Positions 7,638-14,242 of a stretch of DNA of 27,911 nucleotides are shown here, piece by piece. The stretch covers positions 1 to 27,911 of the forward strand of contig CAZWLD010000029.1 in assembly GCA_964634685.1 (NCBI GenBank), in the 5' to 3' direction. Origin of the DNA: CAZWLD01 sp964634685 (GTDB lineage: Bacteria; Bacillota_I; Bacilli_A; Acholeplasmatales; JAEDCM01). Each line of letters starts with the position of its first letter. Positions within the stretch are counted from its first letter, which is position 1. Under the pieces are notes generated by a model, which worked only from the letters and a program-made list of their open reading frames with translations, searched no databases and was not told the origin of the DNA. The translations under genes were made by a program, and so were the position numbers.

Positions 7638-8618
7638 TTAATTCTTATTTAACTTTCTTTCTAAATACTCTGTTAATTCTTCAATCACCTTATATTTTGA
7701 AATTGCAAGATTCTTAGTATTCTTAAGTGTTGTTTTACATACAACACTATTAGCTTCACTACATAATACAATCCCTATAGTAGGCGAATCTAAATCGCTT
7801 TTGATATAGTCATCAATATAATTTGTATAGAATAATAATTGACCAATATATTCAGGCTTAAACTTTGTTGTTTTTAATTCTATAACAACATATGAATGAC
7901 TTGGAATATGATAGAATAAAAGATCTATTTCATATTCTGTATCATAAATAGGTAATTTATATTTTTCTCTAACAAATGAGAATCCTTGACCTAGTTCTAA
8001 GATAAATCTTTGAATGTTAGATAAAATACTATTTTGTAATTTCTTCTCAGAAGTGATATCACTTATTCCTATAAAATCCAAAACATAGGTATCTTTTACA
8101 ATCTCATTTAATTCAGTATTAATTGATGCTTCTCTATCTTGTATAGAAGTATCTGGATTTATTAAATATCTTTCATAAGCTTTAGCTTTAAATTGTAATT
8201 CCACTTGGCTTCTTGACCATTTATTTTTATAGGTCTGGTTAATATACCATAACATTTCTTCATGAGAATGTGACTTTTGCATAATAATTACATAAGTAAA
8301 CCAAGCAATTAGTCGAGCAGGTTGCTCGAATATTTCATGATAAGAAAATTCAAATGAAAATCTTCTCATATAATTTAAATTATCATAAGAATACCCCTTT
8401 CCATATTCTTTTAGATCATTTGAAAGTCTTTCAATATATTTGTTTCCCCAAACCTTTCTTTGGTTGATGATAGTACCTATTTCATAATAGGTCATTATCA
8501 TAGCACTGTTAACTACTACCATTGCCTTAGCTTGGTTAGTTTTAATAGTTTCTTTAATTTTGTTTAAATCAGTTAAATAATCTTTCTCAATAATTGTTAT
8601 TTCTTTTGTTTTAATCAT
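7638..8618 (-). CDS. DUF1016 (YhcG-type) PD-(D/E)XK nuclease
   Basis: A 326-residue protein of the DUF1016/YhcG family. The N-terminal half (about 10-165) is the helical DUF1016_N part: MTYYEIGTIINQRKVWGNKY, YGKGYSYDNLNYMRRF, then the SRSQVELQFKAKAYER block. The C-terminal half is the nuclease fold, with the acidic residue in YEIDLLFYH, the ExK pair in VVIELKTTKFKPEYIGQL and the following QLLFYTNYID. Family members often sit in restriction-modification or mobile regions, and a DNA-processing or defence role is inferred. ATG 8618 has AGAGGAAA about 9 bases upstream; longer frames in front lack a binding site. It is preceded by a leader peptide and a terminator-like hairpin. A PDDEXK protein alone, without RM partners, is common for this family. 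Confidence 0.87.
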   Translation of the reverse strand: MIKTKEITIIEKDYLTDLNKIKETIKTNQAKAMVVVNSAMIMTYYEIGTIINQRKVWGNKYIERLSNDLKEYGKGYSYDNLNYMRRFSFEFSYHEIFEQPARLIAWFTYVIIMQKSHSHEEMLWYINQTYKNKWSRSQVELQFKAKAYERYLINPDTSIQDREASINTELNEIVKDTYVLDFIGISDITSEKKLQNSILSNIQRFILELGQGFSFVREKYKLPIYDTEYEIDLLFYHIPSHSYVVIELKTTKFKPEYIGQLLFYTNYIDDYIKSDLDSPTIGIVLCSEANSVVCKTTLKNTKNLAISKYKVIEELTEYLERKLNKN

Positions 8619-8640
8619 AGTATTTATTTCCTCTTTTCTC

Positions 8641-8680
8641 AAAAAAATAAATCCTGCAAAGCTTTAAGCCTTACAGGATT
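8641..8680 (-). promoter_or_regulatory. terminator-like hairpin in the leader of the DUF1016 gene
   Basis: On the minus strand 8680-8650 folds into a nearly continuous 14-15 bp stem with a tiny loop, AATCCTG pairing with CAGGATT and an inner AAGGCTT/AAGCTTT, with two G-T pairs. It is followed by TATTTTTTT and lies 23 bases before the DUF1016 start. It has the form of an intrinsic terminator or attenuator. Confidence 0.7.
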
Positions 8681-8715
8681 GTAGTTATATTAAATTGGGC
8701 ATATTGTAATATCAT
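8671..8715 (-). CDS. leader peptide MILQYAQFNITTIL upstream of the DUF1016 gene
   Basis: A 14-codon frame begins at ATG 8715 with a strong AAGGAG (8730-8725) 9 bases upstream. It ends at TAA 8673-8671, which lies inside the 5' arm of the terminator hairpin. A ribosome finishing this peptide would cover the 5' arm and could prevent the terminator from forming. That arrangement is typical of ribosome-mediated attenuation, though a chance frame is possible. Confidence 0.5.
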   Translation of the reverse strand: MILQYAQFNITTIL

Positions 8716-8741
8716 AATTACCGGCTCCTTAAGATAGTCTT

Positions 8742-8750
8742 ATTGTATCA
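8742..8750 (-). promoter_or_regulatory. extended -10 promoter of the leader-DUF1016 unit
   Basis: TGATACAAT on the minus strand (8750-8742) fits TGnTACAAT. Transcription would begin near 8735, just before the leader peptide's AAGGAG. Confidence 0.45.
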
Positions 8751-9030
8751 CATATTCCATTTTATTGCTAGATTTTAGGTCTATTTCTTTGGGATTGTTT
8801 TTAACAAAGATAAAAAGTACTTCTAAATCCCCTTTATCAATTATTGTTCTCCATAGAAATTAGGCACCAAGATGGTGCCTAATTTCATATTCAGTTAATT
8901 CTTTAATTGTCTCTGTTTTTCCACATTGACGTATACCAATTATTAATGCAGGATTTTTATTACTTTTTTCAACCTTTCATCCAAATACAAATCAGCTTTT
9001 CTTTCAAAAATAAATATTTTATAATCAGAT
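8745..9030 (-). pseudogene. decayed ATPase (AAA/DUF4143-like) fragment
   Basis: On the minus strand one frame reads SDYKIFIFERKADLYLDERL. After a one-base shift in an A-run near 8965 the neighbouring frame continues NPALIIGIRQCGKTETIKEL and ends EIRHHLGA at a TAA near 8878. GIRQCGKT is a Walker A loop of the kind found in DUF4143 ATPases. A third frame further on reads RTIIDKGDLEVLFIFVKNNP and stops near 8745; I cannot place it. The Walker B and DUF4143 regions are absent. This is a truncated, frameshifted remnant, not a functional gene. Confidence 0.6.
8856..8886. repeat. 14-bp perfect inverted repeat
   Basis: GAAATTAGGCACCA and TGGTGCCTAATTTC flank a three-base loop. It sits at the truncation point of the ATPase fragment and contains that frame's stop codon. 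There is no T-run on either side, so it is not a standard terminator; it may mark a deletion junction or a lost element end. Confidence 0.6.
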
Positions 9031-9086
9031 ATAAATTCCGAGCGACTTTTCAATAATATTATAATAAATTCCGAACGACTTTTTTC
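9031..9086. repeat. two direct repeats spaced 33 bp
   Basis: The sequence ATAAATTCCGARCGACTTTT occurs at 9031-9050 and, with one substitution, from 9064. I see no further copies in the window and no assigned function. Confidence 0.55.
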
Positions 9087-9088
9087 AA

Positions 9089-9441
9089 TTTTGTCAATTT
9101 ATTTTTACCATTTTTGGTGATTTATAGTTTATGCATCTGCAATTATTTTTCACTTCCATAAACACAATTAATATGAAGCTCCTTTGTAAACATCTTCCGT
9201 ATATGATATTCTTATAACAAGTACATAATGCTAATAAATTATATACTTCATCATATCTAAAGCTTTTAATTCACTTAATTTATTATTTACCAAAATACAC
9301 GTAATGCTAGTTCCTATCTATTCTTTTTTTATTCATTTATTAGTAATTGAAATACAATTCAGCTTTTCTTAAATTCATAAAAAAATATTTTTGACTTTAA
9401 GAAATCTTCCTAGCAAGAAAAAAGCGTAATCCTCATTTTTA
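9089..9441. other. non-coding or decayed stretch before pduL
   Basis: AT-rich, with many stops in all frames. On the minus strand a short frame reads DEVYNLLALCTCYKNIIYGR and on to about 9100, preceded by an out-of-frame NKLSELKALD. This may be a remnant of another coding region, but I cannot name it. No RNA gene is visible. Confidence 0.4.
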
Positions 9442-9471
9442 TTGTTCATCTGCCAAAATTTGTGCTATAAT
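9442..9471 (+). promoter_or_regulatory. promoter of pduL
   Basis: TTGTTC (9442-9447) and TATAAT (9466-9471) are separated by 18 bases. Transcription would start near 9478, so an in-frame GTG at 9477 cannot be the start. Confidence 0.75.
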
Positions 9472-9497
9472 GATATGTGAAAGGATTGGAAGTAAAT

Positions 9498-10070
9498 ATG
9501 AAAGAAATTTTAATCGAAACAAGTGCAAGACACGTACACGTTACACAAGAAGTATTAGAAAAATTATTTGGGGAAGGTGCTCAATTAGAGGTTAAAAAAA
9601 TGTTATCACAACCTGGTCAATTCGCATCAAACCAAAAGGTAAAGGTTGTTGGACCTAAGGGCGAATTAAACTGCTCAATTTTAGGACCATGTCGTAATCA
9701 TAATCAAGTTGAAGTATCATTATCTGATGCAAGAGCTCTTGGCGTTACCGCTCCTGTAAGAGAATCCGGAGATGTTAGTGGATCTGCTCCTTGTAAATTA
9801 GTAGGACCTGCCGGAGAGGTTGAATTAACAGAAGGTGTTATCGCCGCAAAGCGTCACATTCATATGACTCCAGAGGATGCCCAAGAATTTGGTGTTGAAA
9901 ATGGCGACATCGTTGATGTTAAGGTTGTTAATGAAACTGGTCGTAAATTAGTATTCTGTGATACTGTTGTTCGTGTTTCTCCAAAATATGCTTTAGCAAT
10001 GCATGTTGATACAGATGAAGCAAATGGTGGAGCTTTAGCTGGAACAGTATACGGTGTAATTGTTAAATAA
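9498..10070 (+). CDS. pduL: phosphate propanoyltransferase/phosphotransacetylase
   Basis: Transfers an acyl group (acetyl or propionyl) between CoA and phosphate, yielding acyl phosphate for ATP formation by acetate kinase. It has 190 residues and the two PduL beta-barrel halves. Zinc-binding histidines are visible in SARHVHVT (His12, His14) and AAKRHIHMT (His120, His122), with the late ALAMHVDTDEANG segment (His169). No encapsulation peptide or microcompartment gene is near, so this is probably the free housekeeping form that replaces Pta. ATG 9498 is preceded by TTGGAAG at 5 bases and lies about 20 bases after the predicted transcription start. It stands alone with its own promoter and terminator. 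Confidence 0.93.
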   Translation: MKEILIETSARHVHVTQEVLEKLFGEGAQLEVKKMLSQPGQFASNQKVKVVGPKGELNCSILGPCRNHNQVEVSLSDARALGVTAPVRESGDVSGSAPCKLVGPAGEVELTEGVIAAKRHIHMTPEDAQEFGVENGDIVDVKVVNETGRKLVFCDTVVRVSPKYALAMHVDTDEANGGALAGTVYGVIVK

Positions 10071-10091
10071 CTCCTTCGGGAGTTTTTTTTT
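10069..10091 (+). terminator. intrinsic terminator of pduL
   Basis: AACTCC-TTCG-GGAGTT, a stem closed by a TTCG tetraloop, is followed by a run of T. It begins at the pduL stop codon. Confidence 0.9.
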
Positions 10092-10123
10092 ACACAAATT
10101 CTATTCTATTTTTTTTAAATCCT

Positions 10124-10131
10124 CATACAAT
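10124..10131 (+). promoter_or_regulatory. possible sporulation (sigma-E type) -10 of cwlJ-gerQ
   Basis: CATACAAT matches the sigma-E -10 consensus CATACAHT as known from Bacillus, in the only 57 bases available between the pduL terminator and cwlJ. The -35 is weak (TATTCTA at a 15-base spacing), and the leader would be only about 11 bases. Confidence 0.4.
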
Positions 10132-10148
10132 GATTATGAGGTGAAAAA

Positions 10149-10568
10149 TTGGCTGTTGTCGCATATAATCAAGAACAACTAAAGCTACTTGCTCGACTAA
10201 TGCGAGCAGAAGCTGAAGGCGATGGAAAGCTCGGAATGCTAATGGTTGGTAATGTTGGCATTAATCGCGTTTTAGCTAATTGTCTTGATTTTAAAGATAT
10301 CAACACCATCGAAAAAATGGTCTTTCAAAGTCCAGGAGGCTTTGAAGCAACACAAAAGGGCTACTTCTATCAAGCAGCTCGAAGCCAAGATATCGAATTA
10401 GCCAAACGAGTAATCAATGGCGAAAAATTCCATCCGGCATCCTATGCTCTTTGGTTTTACAATGCTTTTGACCAGGATTGCCGAGCCCAATGGTATGGCC
10501 AATGGAATACCGGTCGCTATAAAGCTCATTGTTTCTACACGCCTGTAGAAAGTGAAAATTGTTATTAG
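10149..10568 (+). CDS. cwlJ: spore cortex-lytic/cell wall hydrolase CwlJ
   Basis: A spore germination hydrolase that attacks the cortex peptidoglycan, typically triggered by calcium-dipicolinate. It has 139 residues, the Hydrolase_2 (SleB/CwlJ) domain without a signal peptide, as in Bacillus CwlJ. Key features are LLARLMRAEAEGD with the conserved Glu21, VGNVGINRVL, the GGFEATQKGYFYQAA segment and the AQWYGQWNTGRYKAHCFY end. The start is TTG 10149 with AGGTGA 4-5 bases upstream. gerQ follows 12 bases later with its own strong binding site, giving the cwlJ-gerQ pair also seen in Bacillus, where GerQ is needed for CwlJ to localise to the spore coat. Confidence 0.92.
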   Translation: MAVVAYNQEQLKLLARLMRAEAEGDGKLGMLMVGNVGINRVLANCLDFKDINTIEKMVFQSPGGFEATQKGYFYQAARSQDIELAKRVINGEKFHPASYALWFYNAFDQDCRAQWYGQWNTGRYKAHCFYTPVESENCY

Positions 10569-10580
10569 GGGGAAATTTTT

Positions 10581-10913
10581 GTGAGAAATTTTTATCAATA
10601 TCCATTTATGGGATATCCAATGCCTTATTATCCAGAACCATATCCAGAGCCAACACCACCAGTTATTGAACAATCATATGTTGAAAATATTCTACGTTTA
10701 AACAAAGGAAAAACCGCAACCGTTTATATGAACTTTGAAAATAGTCAATGGGGCTCAAAAATATTCAAGGGTGTCATCGAAGCTGCCGGAAAGGATCATA
10801 TCATTTTAAGCGATCCTGCAAGCAACACAAGATATTTATTATTAACCATTTACTTAAATTATGTTACCTTTGATGAAGAAATTAACTATTATTATCCATT
10901 TGATCGTCCATAA
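10581..10913 (+). CDS. gerQ: spore coat protein GerQ
   Basis: A coat protein required for CwlJ placement and calcium-dipicolinate germination. It has 110 residues, shorter than the Bacillus protein because the N-terminal tail is short. Residues 1-35 are rich in Pro, Tyr and Met (YPFMGYPMPYYPEPYPEPTP). The rest is the conserved GerQ domain: QSYVENILRLNKGKTATVYM, NSQWGSKIFKGVIEAAGKDH, then ILSDPASNTRYLL and YLNYVTFDEEI. The start is GTG 10581 with AGGGGGA 8 bases upstream. A terminator follows the stop. In Bacillus, GerQ is cross-linked by transglutaminase; lysines are present here, but no cross-linking site can be assigned. Confidence 0.92.
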   Translation: MRNFYQYPFMGYPMPYYPEPYPEPTPPVIEQSYVENILRLNKGKTATVYMNFENSQWGSKIFKGVIEAAGKDHIILSDPASNTRYLLLTIYLNYVTFDEEINYYYPFDRP

Positions 10914-10931
10914 TATTTACTGGTGTTTTCC

Positions 10932-10958
10932 AAAAAGGAAAGCACTTTTTCCTTTTTT
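10932..10958 (+). terminator. intrinsic terminator of gerQ
   Basis: AAAAAGGAAA (10932-10941) pairs with TTTCCTTTTT (10948-10957) around a short loop, with the T-run included in the 3' arm. Confidence 0.75.
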
Positions 10959-10962
10959 GGTA

Positions 10963-10968
10963 TATAAT
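10963..10968 (+). promoter_or_regulatory. -10 box of the HIT gene
   Basis: TATAAT directly after the gerQ terminator and 22 bases before the HIT start. No clear -35 is visible. Confidence 0.4.
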
Positions 10969-10989
10969 AGATTTAAGGAGCTGATAAAA

Positions 10990-11376
10990 ATGTGTATTTT
11001 CTGCAAAATCATTAATAAAGAAATCCCTTCTTCTGTTGTCTATGAAGATGAAGATTTTCTTGCGATTTTAGATTTATCGCAAGCAACCAAGGGACATACT
11101 ATCGTTATGCCTAAAAAGCATTCTGATAATCTATTAGAAGCCGATGATGATGTCTTAAGCAAATATTTAATTGTTGTTAAAAGAGTTATGAAAAAGCTTG
11201 ATGAAAGCTTCCATCCAAGTGGCTTTAATGTTTTAAACAATTGTAAGGAAATGGCTGGACAAAGCGTTCTTCACACTCATATTCATGTCATACCACGTTA
11301 TGAAAGTAATGATATCACCATTAAGTTTACTGAACATAAGGTTGATTTGAATGAGGTTTTAAAGGAAATAAAATAG
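10990..11376 (+). CDS. HIT family nucleotide-binding hydrolase
   Basis: A histidine-triad protein that hydrolyses or binds nucleoside monophosphate conjugates; 128 residues, cytoplasmic. Visible features: the Cys pair of CIFCKIINKEIPS near the N-terminus, VYEDEDFLAILDLSQATKGH, VMPKKHSDNL, NNCKEMAGQSVLHTHIHVIP with the catalytic HTHIHV triad, and PRYESND. ATG 10990 has AAGGAG 9 bases upstream. Upstream in-frame extensions reach back into gerQ and its terminator and are not credible. It is a monocistronic gene between two terminators. The substrate cannot be read from sequence. Confidence 0.92.
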   Translation: MCIFCKIINKEIPSSVVYEDEDFLAILDLSQATKGHTIVMPKKHSDNLLEADDDVLSKYLIVVKRVMKKLDESFHPSGFNVLNNCKEMAGQSVLHTHIHVIPRYESNDITIKFTEHKVDLNEVLKEIK

Positions 11377-11379
11377 ATT

Positions 11380-11406
11380 AAGGAGATCAACGCGATCTCC
11401 TTTATT
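11380..11406. terminator. bidirectional terminator between the HIT and ABC genes
   Basis: AAGGAGATC (11380-11388) and GATCTCCTT (11394-11402) form a 9-bp perfect stem around AACGC. T-rich sequence follows on the plus strand and a weaker one on the minus strand, so it can serve both convergent genes. Confidence 0.75.
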
Positions 11407-11416
11407 TATTATTTAC

Positions 11417-13525
11417 TTACATAAATAGCTTTTTTATTTCTTTATTAGATAATCTTGATGAGGATAGAAAGAATATACTAACTAAGAATACTACAATAAA
11501 ATTTATAGGTAAAGAATACCATAATAGATTAAAGCTTAAATATCTATATTGAGGATAATCCTTGATAATGAATATCATAGTGTTTAATAAATTAATCTCC
11601 AAGCCATAAATCAATAAGCTAATTGCTGATACAAATACAAATACAGCAAGAGAAAAGATTAATAACTGAAAGAAAATATATCGATATTTTATTCCTAGAC
11701 ACTTAATAATTCCGATTTCTCTTTTGACATTTTGAATCATCGTTTTAATTAAAATAGTAAGGGATATGATCAAAATCACTAAAGCAATAATGGATATTGG
11801 AATTGTTAAAAATACCGTATTGCTCAAAATGTTTTCATTAAAAGATAAGTAATCAACTAAGTTATCTGATATTTCATAACCGTAATTATATATATTAGAA
11901 ACTAAATTTTTTGATAAATCATCGATAATAAATAATTGATCAAACGAAAGATATTCATCATAATAGTTTTTCATTTCATCATATACGCTATCATCAACAA
12001 TCACGGCTATATTACTACTTTCAAATGTTCCTACAACTTCAAAATCCGTGCCTATGAACATAGGAGCATTTAAATAAACATTAAAAACTCCGTTGTATTT
12101 TTCGTCATAAATATCTTTTGTTTTATATTTTTTTCCAATCTCTAGAGAAAAGAATGATAAGGCTTGAGTAGATACAACTACTCTATTACCTGATAAAGCT
12201 TCTATATCCACAAAGTCGCTTTCTTTATAATACATAGCTTCAGTTCCTATTGAATTTAAGAATTTCGTATATAATGTTTCATCATATTTGGGCTTATTTG
12301 TTGATACAATTATATCATCATATCTTCCTTCATTAACAACGCATATACCAGTAACTATATAATCAACATCTTTAAAGGATACAGTGTTATCATTAATCGT
12401 TTTTGATAATTTTTCGGATACAAGAACTTCATTTTCTGAAGATGGATATCTACCACTTTCAAGCTTAATTTTATTGTAATTATCAACCTGTAAATATAAC
12501 ATTTCTCTTTCAATATATCCTTTAGCTAAGCAATAATCCTTAAAATCATCAAGGATTTTTTTGCCTTTACAAATATCTTCTCGAAAATAGATAAATCCAC
12601 CATCATATGTTTCATAGGTAGATACACTAAAAATATCCTTACTAGGATTATAATCATCTATAATTCTATATACTGAATCATCCTTTTTAAGAAAAGCTAA
12701 TGTTCCTGAGATCGTAAATAGACTAGAAGCAATTGCAATTAATAAAATCATTAGTGATATTAATATTTTTTTATTAGAAATAGAGCCAAGCAATAGCTTA
12801 ATAATTTGTTTAAAAGATAAATATGAGACAGTATTAACAACTGAATCTTTTGTTTCTTCTTCATTATCCTTTTTGGGACTAACATCATTATCTCTAATCA
12901 CTTGGATATTCCCTTTTTCAATTTTAATTATCTTATCCGAATATCTTTCAGCATTAACCATATCATGAGTAACCATAATTACTAGTCTTGTTTTGGAAAG
13001 AAAAGATAAATAATCAAAAATTATTTTGGCGTTTCCTTCATCTAAATTACCTGTTGGTTCATCAACAATAATGATTTTTGACTGTCTAATTATTCCTCTC
13101 GCAATCGCAACTCGTTGTTTTTCACCGCCAGAAAGGGTCTTAACCTTGCATTCAACAACCATATCAAGGTTCATTTTATTAATCATATCGTTAAAAAAAA
13201 CTTCTTCTGGTTCTACTCCGAGTAAAAGATTATCTCTAACTGATAATTCATCAATCAAATTGAAATCTTGAAAAATAAAAGATACATTACCACATATATT
13301 TTCTCTTAATTGATTTGAATTAAATGAACACAAATCTTTATCATTATAAATAATTTTTCCACTTGTTGGTTTAATTATTCCACCAATACAATTAAGAAAT
13401 GTCGTTTTACCACTACCACTATGTCCAACAATTGAATAAAAACCGTTATTCTCAAACTTATAAGAAATGTTATTCAATACTTTCCTTTTTCCAAACGAAA
13501 CACTTAAATCAATAACCTCTATCAC
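11417..13525 (-). CDS. MacB-like ABC transporter, ATPase fused to FtsX permease
   Basis: A 702-residue transporter of the LolD/MacB class, acting at the membrane on lipoproteins, peptides or antimicrobials rather than importing nutrients. Residues 1-210 are the ATPase: Walker A GHSGSGKT (34-41), Q-loop Gln86, signature LSGGEKQ (131-137), Walker B IIIVDEP (151-157), H-loop His187. A first membrane segment at about 254-276 is followed by a roughly 300-residue extracellular MacB-type domain and three C-terminal segments near 575-600, 620-645 and 672-693, with the FtsX-like KREIGIIKCLGIKY. ABC-plus-FtsX in one chain is common in gut Bacillota. I prefer GTG 13525 (MIEVIDLSVSFGK), which opens like other ABC ATPases; a TTG at 13549 has no binding site. 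It lies downstream of a small lipoprotein gene. Confidence 0.85.
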   Translation of the reverse strand: MIEVIDLSVSFGKRKVLNNISYKFENNGFYSIVGHSGSGKTTFLNCIGGIIKPTSGKIIYNDKDLCSFNSNQLRENICGNVSFIFQDFNLIDELSVRDNLLLGVEPEEVFFNDMINKMNLDMVVECKVKTLSGGEKQRVAIARGIIRQSKIIIVDEPTGNLDEGNAKIIFDYLSFLSKTRLVIMVTHDMVNAERYSDKIIKIEKGNIQVIRDNDVSPKKDNEEETKDSVVNTVSYLSFKQIIKLLLGSISNKKILISLMILLIAIASSLFTISGTLAFLKKDDSVYRIIDDYNPSKDIFSVSTYETYDGGFIYFREDICKGKKILDDFKDYCLAKGYIEREMLYLQVDNYNKIKLESGRYPSSENEVLVSEKLSKTINDNTVSFKDVDYIVTGICVVNEGRYDDIIVSTNKPKYDETLYTKFLNSIGTEAMYYKESDFVDIEALSGNRVVVSTQALSFFSLEIGKKYKTKDIYDEKYNGVFNVYLNAPMFIGTDFEVVGTFESSNIAVIVDDSVYDEMKNYYDEYLSFDQLFIIDDLSKNLVSNIYNYGYEISDNLVDYLSFNENILSNTVFLTIPISIIALVILIISLTILIKTMIQNVKREIGIIKCLGIKYRYIFFQLLIFSLAVFVFVSAISLLIYGLEINLLNTMIFIIKDYPQYRYLSFNLLWYSLPINFIVVFLVSIFFLSSSRLSNKEIKKLFM

Positions 13526-13552
13526 AATATCACTCTTTTCTTTAAACAAGGT

Positions 13553-13588
13553 CTTAAATAGACATACGTAATAGTCTGTCTATTTAAG
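13553..13588. repeat. 12-bp perfect inverted repeat between lipoprotein and ABC genes
   Basis: CTTAAATAGACA (13553-13564) and TGTCTATTTAAG (13577-13588) flank 12 bases and include the lipoprotein stop codon. There is no T-run, so it is not a full terminator. It may stabilise or partly attenuate the transcript, or bind a regulator. Confidence 0.7.
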
Positions 13589-14060
13589 AAAATGCTCCCC
13601 AGATTGTAGGTTCCGATGTTGAACCTATATATGGTCCTTTAGACTTAAAATAAAATAAACTCATATCATTATCTTGTATAGACGAATATTTTATAAAATC
13701 ATACTCTGAAGATTTCAATTTATCACGATAATTTGTAATGTCGTAAAATAAAATATTTACATTATCCATAAACATTGTATTAAGTTTAACCATTTCTTCA
13801 TCATTGACATCTTTAGTTATCATCAAAACAAAAATTCCATCAAAATCTAATTGATCATCTAAGGATTCAATATATTCATAATTAAGATTATCTGGTAATG
13901 CTTCTGCATGCTTTTCTTCAGTAATTTCTTCACCATATATAAATAACTTAAAAGAAAAATTCTCATTGATTTTTTCAATATCTCTATAAAAAGAACTCTT
14001 ATTATTGCATGCGGAAATAAATGGTAATAACAAGAGTAAAATAAAAAATACTTTCTTCAT
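13584..14060 (-). CDS. small lipoprotein linked to the ABC exporter
   Basis: A 158-residue predicted lipoprotein: a Lys-Lys start, a Leu-rich hydrophobic stretch and the lipobox FISAC with Cys18 (MKKVFFILLLLLPFISACNN). The mature part is acidic and Tyr/Phe-rich with no family I recognise. AAGGAG lies 10 bases before ATG 14060; an in-frame TTG at 14066 is closer to it and cannot be excluded. A -10 (TATAAT) lies at 14089-14084. It is read into the ABC transporter gene across a perfect inverted repeat, so it is probably an accessory or substrate-side protein of that transporter. Function unknown. Confidence 0.7.
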   Translation of the reverse strand: MKKVFFILLLLLPFISACNNKSSFYRDIEKINENFSFKLFIYGEEITEEKHAEALPDNLNYEYIESLDDQLDFDGIFVLMITKDVNDEEMVKLNTMFMDNVNILFYDITNYRDKLKSSEYDFIKYSSIQDNDMSLFYFKSKGPYIGSTSEPTIWGAFS

Positions 14061-14083
14061 TTCCAATTCACTCCTTTTCTCTA

Positions 14084-14089
14084 ATTATA
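14084..14089 (-). promoter_or_regulatory. -10 box of the lipoprotein-ABC unit
   Basis: TATAAT on the minus strand, 24 bases before ATG 14060, with only a weak T-rich -35. Confidence 0.45.
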
Positions 14090-14217
14090 GCAAATCATCC
14101 TATAAAATAAATTAAGTTATCGCTTACACAAATATATTTAATCTGAATAAAGCAAAAAAATCCTATATATTTTTTAAATTAATTAATCCATTAAAAATAT
14201 TTCTCCTTGCATTTATA

Positions 14218-14242
14218 CAAAAAAAGCAGCCCTAAAGCTGCT
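14218..14242 (-). terminator. intrinsic terminator of the XRE regulator
   Basis: On the minus strand AGCAGC-tttagg-GCTGCT overlaps the stop codon and is followed by six to seven T. Confidence 0.85.

Noticed and set aside
9477..9497. GTG 9477 as the pduL start
   Set aside because: It lies at or before the predicted transcription start, and the family begins MKEILIETSARHVHV-like at ATG 9498.
10861..10989. N-terminal extension of the HIT protein
   Set aside because: The extension lies in gerQ and its terminator; ATG 10990 has AAGGAG and begins with the family's CIFCKI.
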